Positions 12,158-19,093 of a stretch of 21,550 bases of DNA are shown piece after piece. Position 1 is the stretch's first letter, and every line of letters begins with the position of its first letter. The translations under genes were made by a program, and so were the position numbers. Below the pieces are notes generated by a model. That model did not search any database. It was not told where the DNA came from and worked only from the letters and a program-made list of their open reading frames with translations. This DNA comes from DATGMP01 sp035293565 (GTDB lineage Bacteria > Pseudomonadota > Alphaproteobacteria > BOG-932 > Roseiterribacteraceae), in NCBI GenBank assembly GCA_035293565.1, contig DATGMP010000004.1, positions 1-21,550 of the forward strand. The letters run 5' to 3'.

Positions 12158-13060
12158 ATGCCCTCCATCAGTCACCTTCAGCAACTCGAATCCGAAAGCA
12201 TCCACATCCTTCGCGAGGTGGCGGCCGAGTTCCGCAAGCCGGTCATGCTCTATTCGATCGGCAAGGATTCCTCGGTGCTGCTGCATCTCGCGATGAAGGC
12301 ATTTCATCCGGGCAAGCCGCCATTTCCCCTGCTCCATATCGATACGACGTGGAAGTTCCGCGAGATGATTGCGTTTCGCGACCGCCGTGCACGGGAGCTC
12401 GGTCTTGATCTCCTCGTCCATGTCAATGCCGAGGGGATCGCGCGCGGCATCAATCCGATCACGCATGGCTCGGCGCTTCACACGGATGTGATGAAGACGC
12501 AGGCGCTGAAGCAGGCGCTCGACACGCATGGCTTCGACGCCGCCATCGGCGGAGCGCGCCGCGACGAGGAGAAGTCGCGCGCGAAGGAGCGCATCTTTTC
12601 CCACCGCAGCGCCGCTCACCGCTGGGACGCCAAGAACCAGCGGCCGGAGCTGTGGAGCGTCTACAACACGCTGCTGGGACCGGGCGAAAGCATGCGCGTC
12701 TTCCCATTGTCGAACTGGACCGAGCTTGACATTTGGCACTACATCCATCTCGAGAAGATTCCCGTCGTGCCGCTCTATTTCGCCGCCTCGCGGCCGGTGG
12801 TGGAGCGCGAGGGAGCGCTCATCATGGTCGATGACGAGCGTCTTCCGCTGCGGCCGAACGAGCGCCCGCAATGGCGCACGGTCCGCTTCCGGACGCTCGG
12901 CTGCTATCCCTTGACCGGCGCCGTCCTCTCGAATGCCGCGACGCTTCCGGACATCATCCGGGAGATGCTGGCCGCGCGCAGCTCCGAGCGCCAGGGGAGG
13001 ATGATCGATCGCGATCAGGCCGCCTCGATGGAGAAAAAGAAGGAAGAGGGGTATTTCTGA
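12158..13060 (+). CDS. cysD: Sulfate adenylyltransferase small subunit
   Basis: A 300-residue CysD (NodP-type) subunit. Together with CysN it makes adenosine 5'-phosphosulfate from sulfate and ATP. It has HLQQLESESIHILREVAAEF at the N-terminus and the PP-loop-like SIGKDS at residues 33-38. LLHIDTTWKFREM, GGARRDEEKSRAKER and FPLSNWTELDIW are also present, all signature CysD sequence. An in-frame GTG at 12107 would add 17 residues unlike the family; ATG 12158 gives the usual length of about 300 and the usual distance to HLQQLE. Neither start has a strong Shine-Dalgarno, so the start is chosen on family grounds. The stop overlaps the cysNC start by one base (TGATG). Confidence 0.96.
   Translation: MPSISHLQQLESESIHILREVAAEFRKPVMLYSIGKDSSVLLHLAMKAFHPGKPPFPLLHIDTTWKFREMIAFRDRRARELGLDLLVHVNAEGIARGINPITHGSALHTDVMKTQALKQALDTHGFDAAIGGARRDEEKSRAKERIFSHRSAAHRWDAKNQRPELWSVYNTLLGPGESMRVFPLSNWTELDIWHYIHLEKIPVVPLYFAASRPVVEREGALIMVDDERLPLRPNERPQWRTVRFRTLGCYPLTGAVLSNAATLPDIIREMLAARSSERQGRMIDRDQAASMEKKKEEGYF
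13041..13051 (+). promoter_or_regulatory. Ribosome binding site fixing the cysNC start
   Basis: AGGAAGAGGGG lies inside the last codons of cysD, 8 nt before ATG 13060. It supports 13060 over the far upstream in-frame ATG at 12871, whose added residues are just cysD read in another frame. Confidence 0.8.
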
Positions 13061-14958
13061 TGGCGCCCGCCTTCGGCGACACCGACGCCGATCTCGATTC
13101 ATTGCTTCACGCGCAGGCGGACAAACCGACCCTGCGTTTCATCACCTGCGGCAGCGTTGATGATGGGAAGAGCACGCTGGTCGGGCGCCTGCTCTATGAT
13201 TCGAAGCTGCTCTTCGATGACCAGCTCACGGCGCTCGAAGCCGAAAGCAAGGCTTATGGCACCACCGGCGGCGATCTCGACTTCGCCCTGCTTGTCGATG
13301 GATTGCAGGCCGAGCGCGAGCAGGGCATCACCATCGATGTCGCCTACCGCTTCTTCGCGACGCAAAAGCGGCGCTTCATCGTCGCGGATACGCCGGGTCA
13401 CGAGCAATATACGCGGAACATGGCGACGGGCGCGTCGAATGCGGAGCTTGCCGTCATTCTCGTCGATGCGCGCAAAGGCATCGTCACGCAGACCCGGCGC
13501 CACAGCTATATCCTGGCGCTCTTCGGCATTCGCCATGTCGTGCTCGCGGTCAACAAGATGGACCTTGTCGGCTTCGATGCCGATCGTTTTGCCGCCATCG
13601 CCAAGGACTATGGCGAGCTCGCCCGGCGCCTTGAGATCCCGCATGTCCAATGCGTGCCTGTCGTCGCCCGCGACGGCGACAATATCTTCATCGGCAGCAG
13701 CCGCATGCCTTGGTATGACGGTCCGACCATCATCGACTATCTCGAATCGGTCGATGTCGCTCGTGATCTGGCCCGCCGGCCGTTCCGCTTGCCCGTGCAA
13801 TGGGTCAATCGGCCCAACGCCGATTTCCGCGGCTATAGCGGGCGCATCGCCGGCGGCAGCGTGTCGGTCGGCGAGGAGGTGGCGGTCCATCCCTCGGGGC
13901 GCCGCAGCAAGGTCACGCGCATCCTGGATGGCGACCGCGACGTTCGCGAGGCCGCGCGGGGCCAGTCGGTCACGCTGACGCTTGCCGACGAGATCGATAT
14001 CAGCCGCGGCAATGTGCTGGCGGCGGCGGATGCGCCGCCGCTGATCGCGGACCAGTTCGCGGCACATCTTCTATGGTTCGACGAGGCGCCGATGCTGCCG
14101 GGCCGGCGCTATGTCATGAAATCCGGCGGCCAGACGCTGAGCGCCGTGATCTCGACGCTCAAATACCGCATGAGCGTCGATACGCTGGAGCATCAGGCCG
14201 CGGCGACGCTGAAGCTGAACGAGATCGGCTCGGTCAATCTGGCGCTTGACCGGCCGCTCGTCTGCGATGCCTATCGCGACGGGCGCGAGATGGGCGGCTT
14301 TGTCCTGATCGACGCCTTCAGCCACCGCACCGTCGCCGCCGGCACCATCGACTTCGCCCTGCGCCGCGCGACGAACATCGCGTGGCAGGAGCTCGATATC
14401 GACAAGGCCCTGCGCTCTCGCCTCAAGCATCAGCGGCCTTGCGTCCTGTGGTTCACGGGGTTGAGCGGCGCGGGAAAATCGACGGTCGCCAATCTCGTCG
14501 ACAAGGAGCTCTGCGCGCTCGGCCGGCATACTTATCTGCTCGATGGCGACAATATCCGCCACGGGCTCAACCGCGATCTTGGCTTCACCGTCGAGGCGCG
14601 GGTCGAGAATATCCGCCGGGTGGCCGAGGTCAGCAGGCTGTTCGTCGATGCCGGTCTCATCGTCCTGGTGTCGCTGATCTCGCCCTTCCGCGCCGAGCGC
14701 CAGATGGCGCGGGCGCTTCTGGAACCTGGAGAGTTCGTCGAGATTCATGTCGCCACCCCCTTGGCGGAATGCGAACGGCGCGACCCCAAGGGTCTCTACC
14801 GCCGCGCGCGCGCCGGCGAGATCCCGAACTTCACTGGCATCGGCTCGCCCTATGAGCCGCCCGAAGCGCCGGAAATCCGGCTCGATACCTCGTCGCTGCC
14901 CGCCGAAGGCGCGGCCGAGCGGGTCATCGCCTATCTGAAGCGCGGCGGCTATGTGTAG
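13060..14958 (+). CDS. cysNC: Bifunctional sulfate adenylyltransferase large subunit / adenylylsulfate kinase
   Basis: A 632-residue fusion. The N-terminal part is the CysN GTPase that drives APS formation with CysD: P-loop GSVDDGKS at 31-38, G3 DTPGHEQY from Asp110, and NKMD from Asn165. The C-terminal part, from about residue 445, is APS kinase (CysC), which phosphorylates APS to PAPS: P-loop GLSGAGKS at 467-474 and DGDNIRHGLNRDLGF. All nucleotide-binding motifs are intact. The same fusion is called NodQ in rhizobia when dedicated to Nod factor sulfation, but nothing here shows nodulation genes. As last gene of the glycan operon it could supply PAPS for glycan sulfation, or simply serve assimilation. 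No sulfotransferase or PAPS reductase is in the window. Confidence 0.96.
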   Translation: MAPAFGDTDADLDSLLHAQADKPTLRFITCGSVDDGKSTLVGRLLYDSKLLFDDQLTALEAESKAYGTTGGDLDFALLVDGLQAEREQGITIDVAYRFFATQKRRFIVADTPGHEQYTRNMATGASNAELAVILVDARKGIVTQTRRHSYILALFGIRHVVLAVNKMDLVGFDADRFAAIAKDYGELARRLEIPHVQCVPVVARDGDNIFIGSSRMPWYDGPTIIDYLESVDVARDLARRPFRLPVQWVNRPNADFRGYSGRIAGGSVSVGEEVAVHPSGRRSKVTRILDGDRDVREAARGQSVTLTLADEIDISRGNVLAAADAPPLIADQFAAHLLWFDEAPMLPGRRYVMKSGGQTLSAVISTLKYRMSVDTLEHQAAATLKLNEIGSVNLALDRPLVCDAYRDGREMGGFVLIDAFSHRTVAAGTIDFALRRATNIAWQELDIDKALRSRLKHQRPCVLWFTGLSGAGKSTVANLVDKELCALGRHTYLLDGDNIRHGLNRDLGFTVEARVENIRRVAEVSRLFVDAGLIVLVSLISPFRAERQMARALLEPGEFVEIHVATPLAECERRDPKGLYRRARAGEIPNFTGIGSPYEPPEAPEIRLDTSSLPAEGAAERVIAYLKRGGYV

Positions 14959-15033
14959 CGGTGGAACGCGCCAGCCTGCGGCTTGATTTATCAGCCGGCT
15001 GCCGGTAGACCCTCTCGCGGCAAGAGATCGACT

Positions 15034-15109
15034 GTCCCCATCGTCTAGAGGCCTAGGACATCGCCCTTTCACGGCGGTAACACGGGTTCGAATCCCGTTG
15101 GGGACGCCA
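15034..15109 (+). tRNA. tRNA-Glu (anticodon TTC)
   Basis: A complete cloverleaf can be drawn: acceptor GTCCCCA paired with TGGGGAC (15099-15105), discriminator G and an encoded CCA (15107-15109). The anticodon stem TCGCC/GGCGG encloses loop CTTTCAC, with TTC at 15068-15070. The T arm is ACGGG TTCGAAT CCCGT. All expected pairs form, so the gene looks functional despite the element integrated next to it. The recombinase gene on the other strand ends inside it. Confidence 0.97.
15053..15109. other. Presumed attachment-site region at the 3' part of tRNA-Glu
   Basis: The recombinase gene's last 18 codons and stop lie inside the 3' three quarters of the tRNA. The element therefore appears to abut the tRNA, which marks the left end of the integrated segment. 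The crossover point cannot be fixed because no second copy of the tRNA 3' sequence was seen to the right, up to 21550. Confidence 0.55.
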
Positions 15110-16711
15110 CTTCGGTACAGAACTGGGCACGCCAAAACCCGCCGTTTTCGCGCCTGAAGCGGCGACCAGGGTCCGCAGCAGCTCGCTTTTTGCCCCCATG
15201 ATGCGTAGCTCCTGGGCGTCGACTTCGACGCGCTGCGCCAGCGCACGCAGATAGTCGCGCCGGTAGCCGCCATTCTCGGCTCGCAGACGCTTGCGGGCCT
15301 CCCTGGCGAAGGTCTTGAGGGCTTGGGGCGTGATGGCCGGCCCGGTCCGGTCAAGGGCGCCCGCGGCGCGCTCTGCGTCAGCTTGGGCCTGGTCGCGGAT
15401 AGCCTTCAGCTCGGCGATCCGGTCCTTCAGCGCCGGGTCGGCGAGGTCGGCGACGCCGCTTTCAATCGCCGCATAGAGCCGCTTGAGTTTCGCATCGACG
15501 TCGCTCGCGCGCTTGCGCAGGTCGGCGATATGCGTCGTTTGGCGGCGGGCGCGCTCCTCGCGGCGGTCCAGGACGAGGGACAGGATCTCTCCGAGGCGCT
15601 CGGGCTGCAGAAGCCGCTCCTCGAGATGGTTGACGACCAGGGCATCGAGCTTTTCCATCCGCAGCGTCCGGCCCTGGCAGCCGGTCTCGCCCTGCCGCGC
15701 CTTAGTGGAGCAGGTGTAGTAGCGATAGCGTCCACTCTTCCCCGTCCGCAGCGTCATGGCTCCGCCGCAGGCGGCGCAAAAGCAGATCCCCGTGAGGAGG
15801 GTAGGACCGCTCACGATGCGCGGCGCGATCACCGCCGGACTACGAGATTTGAGCAGCGCTTGGACGGCCTCGAACTCGGCCGCCTCAACAATGGTGGGCA
15901 CTGCCATCTCGACGACTTCGGCCTCCGGCTTACGTTCGCGAGTCTTCCAGGTCTTGGCGTTGAAGCGGTGGCGGCCGATGTACGTCGTCCGCGTCAGCAC
16001 CTTGTGGACGGCGCCAATGCCCCACCGTCCGCCGTCGCGGGTCCGGATACCGCGGGCGTTGAGATGCGTGACTATCGCCTTGATGCCCATCGTCCCGCTC
16101 GCCCCGTCGCCCTCGCGCGCCAGACGGAAGATCAACCGCACCGTCTCCGCGTGGAAGGGATCAATCTCCAAGGTCTTCTTGGTCTTCTGCCCGCGCTGTT
16201 CGCCGGCCACGATGCGGTAGCCGATTGGCGGCAAAGAACCGTTCCAGAAGCCTTGACGGGCGTTCTCCTTCATGGCCCGCAACGTGTGCTTGGCGTTCTC
16301 CTTGGACTGGTATTCATCGAACAGCGCCATGATCTGTCGGATCATGTTGCCCATCGGGTCGTCGCCGAGCTCCTGCGTGACCGAGACCAGCCGCACGCCG
16401 TTCTTGGCGAGCCTGCGAACGTAGAATTCCAACTGGAACTGATCACGGAAGAAACGGCTGAAGCTATGCACCACGATCAGGTTGAATGCCGGCGGCTTGA
16501 CGCTGGCGGCATCGATCATGCGCTGGAATTCGGGCCGCCGATCGTCGGTCGCCGTCGAGCCCGGCTCGACATACTCGGCGACCATTTCCCAGCCGCGCGA
16601 CGCGCAATAGCTCGTTGCTTGGCGGCGTTGGTCCGGGATGGAGAGGTCGTTGTCGGCCTGCCGTCCGGTCGACACGCGCAAATAGATGGCAGCACGAACC
16701 GGCGCAGTCAT
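15053..16711 (-). CDS. Large serine recombinase (resolvase/integrase)
   Basis: A 552-residue site-specific recombinase, likely the integrase of the element at tRNA-Glu. The catalytic N-terminal domain (about 7-150) has AIYLRVSTGRQ with nucleophile Ser14 and SFSRFFRD. A recombinase domain (about 150-270) has GFWNGSLPPIGY. A zinc ribbon has cysteines at about 310, 312, 315, 334 and 345. A coiled coil spans about 385-455, and a basic tail follows. The frame could open at a TTG at 16771, but ATG 16711 gives the family-like MTAPVRAAIYLRVS and has GGAG 6 nt upstream. It overlaps the stop of the 84-aa gene as ATGA. The tail from Trp535, WRPQRDSNPCYRRERAMS, is encoded by the antisense strand of tRNA-Glu. 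No tyrosine integrase or recognisable excisionase is nearby. Confidence 0.93.
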   Translation of the reverse strand: MTAPVRAAIYLRVSTGRQADNDLSIPDQRRQATSYCASRGWEMVAEYVEPGSTATDDRRPEFQRMIDAASVKPPAFNLIVVHSFSRFFRDQFQLEFYVRRLAKNGVRLVSVTQELGDDPMGNMIRQIMALFDEYQSKENAKHTLRAMKENARQGFWNGSLPPIGYRIVAGEQRGQKTKKTLEIDPFHAETVRLIFRLAREGDGASGTMGIKAIVTHLNARGIRTRDGGRWGIGAVHKVLTRTTYIGRHRFNAKTWKTRERKPEAEVVEMAVPTIVEAAEFEAVQALLKSRSPAVIAPRIVSGPTLLTGICFCAACGGAMTLRTGKSGRYRYYTCSTKARQGETGCQGRTLRMEKLDALVVNHLEERLLQPERLGEILSLVLDRREERARRQTTHIADLRKRASDVDAKLKRLYAAIESGVADLADPALKDRIAELKAIRDQAQADAERAAGALDRTGPAITPQALKTFAREARKRLRAENGGYRRDYLRALAQRVEVDAQELRIMGAKSELLRTLVAASGAKTAGFGVPSSVPKWRPQRDSNPCYRRERAMS

Positions 16712-16962
16712 GACGATCTCCGCGACGAGGGGCGAGCGGCGAACAATACGTCGAACAGATCGCCGAACCAAGCCTCAAAGACTTCGATCTCGGCCTCGGT
16801 CACCGGCACCCGCTCCGGCCAATCATCCTTCACGGTCCACGTCGTCGAAACATCCTGCGGCGGCCGACCGACGCGACGCGTCGGCGGACGCACATAGTCG
16901 TAGAGATCATCGGGCAGAGCAGCCGCAATGAACACGCGACGCAGTTTGGATTGTCGAGCCAT
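16708..16962 (-). CDS. Small protein translationally coupled to the serine recombinase
   Basis: An 84-residue protein of unknown family. It opens MARQSKLRRVFIAAALPDDLYDYVRPP, has a basic middle (PPTRRVGRPPQ), and an acidic, aromatic C-terminal part (VTEAEIEVFEAWFGDLFDVLFA) that should form an amphipathic helix. There is no signal peptide or membrane span. Its TGA overlaps the recombinase ATG by four bases (ATGA), a strong sign that the gene is real and that the two products are made together. Size and position suggest an accessory factor of recombination, for example a directionality or regulatory factor, but no DNA-binding motif can be named. The ATG at 16962 has only a weak Shine-Dalgarno. 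Confidence 0.7.
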   Translation of the reverse strand: MARQSKLRRVFIAAALPDDLYDYVRPPTRRVGRPPQDVSTTWTVKDDWPERVPVTEAEIEVFEAWFGDLFDVLFAARPSSRRSS

Positions 16963-17161
16963 GATCGCAGTATCGCGTCAGCCTGTTGCCGAAAGAATGA
17001 CCGAATTGCGCGCAGCGGTACGCTACGACGATGAGTACGACCACGCTCTTTGACGGCGACGCGTGCCGCCAACTCTTGATGAGCCCGGCTCGGCGGGAAA
17101 GCTGTAGCCGGGTCAGATTCGGCCCCACCCCGCGGGCAATTGTCGCGAGGTGCTCGGTCGA

Positions 17162-17230
17162 GTCAAAGGGTGGGTCCTCGCCATGCTCGCTGCGCTGCGC
17201 GTGGCTCCGGTCCCGCTTCGCGCCTTTGAC
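17162..17230. repeat. Inverted repeat GTCAAAGG/CCTTTGAC with GC-rich interior
   Basis: Perfect 8-bp arms at 17162-17169 and 17223-17230 enclose 53 bp that is itself rich in short GC palindromes. There is no T-tract, so it is not a terminator. Its look recalls dispersed palindromic repeats of GC-rich genomes, but a genome search is needed to say so. Confidence 0.4.
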
Positions 17231-17655
17231 CCGCCCTGCGCTCCTCCGCAATCCTGAACGCAGGTCGGCTCCGAGGAATAGTCTTTTCAGTCTCACCAAG
17301 GAATGTTTGTCGGAGATGCTCTTTTCAGCAAAGTGTCAGCAGCCCGACGCCTCGTCGACCGAGTTCGCACGAATGTCAACCGCGCAAGAGGTCAGCAGTC
17401 TCTCTGTTGCGCCAAGTGTCTGCCGACGAACGCCGCGACGACGAGCGAACGGCGTGATCTTTGCCCATCGACTATGCTTCCGCGCGCGACGCGTGTGCAG
17501 AAGAGTTGCGGCGGTCTGGAGCGCGAAACGCACATCCACGGCCTGCAACACTGCAAGCCGTTGGTCTCTGTTGTCGCCAGATCACCGGCGCGGCAATTTC
17601 GCGGGATGGCGGATGTTTTCGTAGGTTTGACGGTGCGACAGGGGGGCGGAGGCCA

Positions 17656-17725
17656 ATTGACCAACGGACGGCAAGACAAAAGCGCCGCCGTCCGACGGGC
17701 GCATATGGTTGTTTAGATTGACCAA
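17656..17725. repeat. 9-bp direct repeats flanking a small hairpin
   Basis: ATTGACCAA occurs at 17656-17664 and again at 17717-17725. Immediately inside the left copy lies a hairpin with perfect 8-bp arms CGGACGGC (17665-17672) and GCCGTCCG (17687-17694). This could be a protein-binding site or a remnant of a small insertion. Confidence 0.4.
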
Positions 17726-18276
17726 TTTTGCCATCCCGTCTCGTCCACGTGCTGGCGCCTTCTGCGGAAACGCTAGGGATTTCAACGGGCGCAACGCCAT
17801 CGCCGGGCCGACGCACGAGAGCGGCGCGGCGCGCGTGCCACTCCCGTCGGTTACGCCAGAGGTCATTTCGTCGCGGCGGCAAGCGGCCATGTCGACGCCC
17901 CCAGATTCTGTTGTCTGAGGCTGAACTGCAGTGCCGTCTAACCTCGCCCTATGGCGGACCAGGAGCCGACTGCGGTTCGTGACACCTCGCTACCCACCAA
18001 TAGCCGCCGGACCTTCGGCAGGTCGAGGCAAAGCAGCAGTGTTGCGACCCGCCTGCGAATGGTAAAGATGACCCAAAGCAGCACAAATTGAACAGATGCG
18101 TGCCTTTCCGACTTGCTCAAACTCCACCAGCCATCAGCGAATAGAGCAGCGGTCTGCTGACCGTAGTCCGAGCCTGCCGCGCCCAAGCTGCACCACTAAA
18201 TGGTTATGCGCTATACTTCTGCCGAGGCGCTCCAAACGCGAATACGATCCCGAGGCACCCGTCGACGAGATCCACG

Positions 18277-18828
18277 TTGCACCTCCCTAAGATAGCCACC
18301 CTCCGCTGGCTGCCGCTCTTTGGTTCGGTTGCCGCGCTCGCGACCGCAGCTCCGCTCGCCTGGGACAAGGGATTCGACACGTTCCTACTCACTTTTATGC
18401 TCTATCTGCCCGCAGTCCTTGTTCTGTGTATTTGCCTCGGCGTATGGGCAGCAATCGATTGGAAATCCGTCCGCGGACGCTCCGCTCGTAGAACACTGGC
18501 GGCAATCCTCATCTTGATACCATTGGCATTCTATATCGTGCCAAGAATCAAAGACGAGGTCAGGTTCATTCTTTGGTCTCAACGTCACAGTGATGTGCTG
18601 AGAGCTTTCGCCAACAGAGACGCGATCATTCTGGACTGGGAAAGCTGGGGAATGGCAGGCATGGACAACGATTCCTACTTGGCTTCCAATCCGGCCGACA
18701 ATCTCGGCGAACCGAACACCGCATCACAATGGCTTCATCACGTCGGATCAACTTGTGAAATCGCCGGTACGAAGCGCTTGGCTCGCGGGCTGTATATCGT
18801 CACAACGTACAACTGCCCGCTTCACTAG
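18277..18828 (+). CDS. Hypothetical integral membrane protein
   Basis: A 183-residue protein of no recognised family. Three hydrophobic segments are clear: about 12-28 (LPLFGSVAALATAAPLAW), 35-58 (FLLTFMLYLPAVLVLCICLGVWAAI) and 72-88 (LAAILILIPLAFYIVP). A soluble C-terminal domain of about 90 residues follows, with DAIILDWESWGMAGMDNDSY and two cysteines (CEIAGTKR..., NCPLH). That domain should lie on one side of the membrane. The start is a TTG at 18277 with only a weak AG-rich site upstream; the frame remains open further upstream without ATG or GTG. GC looks lower than in the chromosomal genes: 28 of 60 bases in 18541-18600, against 44 of 60 in 13921-13980 of cysNC. This fits acquired cargo. 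Coding potential is fairly convincing; function unknown. Confidence 0.65.
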   Translation: MHLPKIATLRWLPLFGSVAALATAAPLAWDKGFDTFLLTFMLYLPAVLVLCICLGVWAAIDWKSVRGRSARRTLAAILILIPLAFYIVPRIKDEVRFILWSQRHSDVLRAFANRDAIILDWESWGMAGMDNDSYLASNPADNLGEPNTASQWLHHVGSTCEIAGTKRLARGLYIVTTYNCPLH

Positions 18829-19009
18829 GTGACCACCTGCGCTCGATGCCGAACCCATACCCTCGACGTGAGGCGAAAGACATAGCCGATGTAGCTCGCC
18901 CGCTGCCCGAAGCACCGTGCCGCCCACGTGCCAGCATGCGCTGTCCGGAGTTCCGGGTTAAGCGGCATCGCCGCAAGCAGGAGGCGTCGACGCTTCATGA
19001 CCCAGAGCT

Positions 19010-19025
19010 GAATATTCGAATATTC
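19010..19025. repeat. Perfect 16-bp AT-rich palindrome
   Basis: GAATATTCGAATATTC is a perfect palindrome and at the same time a tandem pair of the palindromic octamer GAATATTC. It sits in the 265-bp gap (18829-19093) between two convergent genes, where nothing else is recognisable. The form fits a dimeric regulator site, but the location downstream of both genes is unusual for an operator. Confidence 0.5.
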
Positions 19026-19093
19026 CGAGTAACGGGCCTGGGCTCAAATCAGACATCGAGCGCCCTCCCGTACTTTGATGTTCTTACTCGCCA

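Larger units (their letters stand above)
16963..18276. other. 1.3-kb stretch with no convincing gene
   Basis: Several frames stay open here on both strands, but none has a good ribosome site, a recognisable motif or natural-looking composition. A minus-strand frame at 16907-17299 has a basic, low-complexity look. A minus-strand frame at 17938-18186 has one hydrophobic segment but starts with TTG and looks weak. The stretch should hold the promoter of the leftward recombinase operon near 16963-17050, though no clear boxes are visible. It also carries the inverted and direct repeats listed separately. It may be decayed element DNA. Confidence 0.5.

Noticed and set aside
12871..13059. Upstream ATG extension of cysNC
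   Set aside because: The 63 added residues are cysD read in another frame; the ATG at 13060 has a strong ribosome site and a family-like N-terminus.
12044..13102. 352-codon minus-strand frame over cysD
   Set aside because: Antisense shadow of a clear cysD gene with no domain of its own.
14071..15354. 427-codon minus-strand frame spanning cysNC antisense, the tRNA and the recombinase end
   Set aside because: It crosses three genuine features; its NGIRTRVTAVKGRCPRPLDDG stretch is just tRNA-Glu antisense read in another frame.
15323..16897. 524-codon plus-strand frame opposite the recombinase
   Set aside because: Antisense of the recombinase and the 84-aa gene; no motif and poor composition.
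17472..17890. Overlapping minus-strand open frames of 102 and 136 codons
   Set aside because: No ribosome site or motif, basic low-complexity composition, and mutual overlap in different frames.
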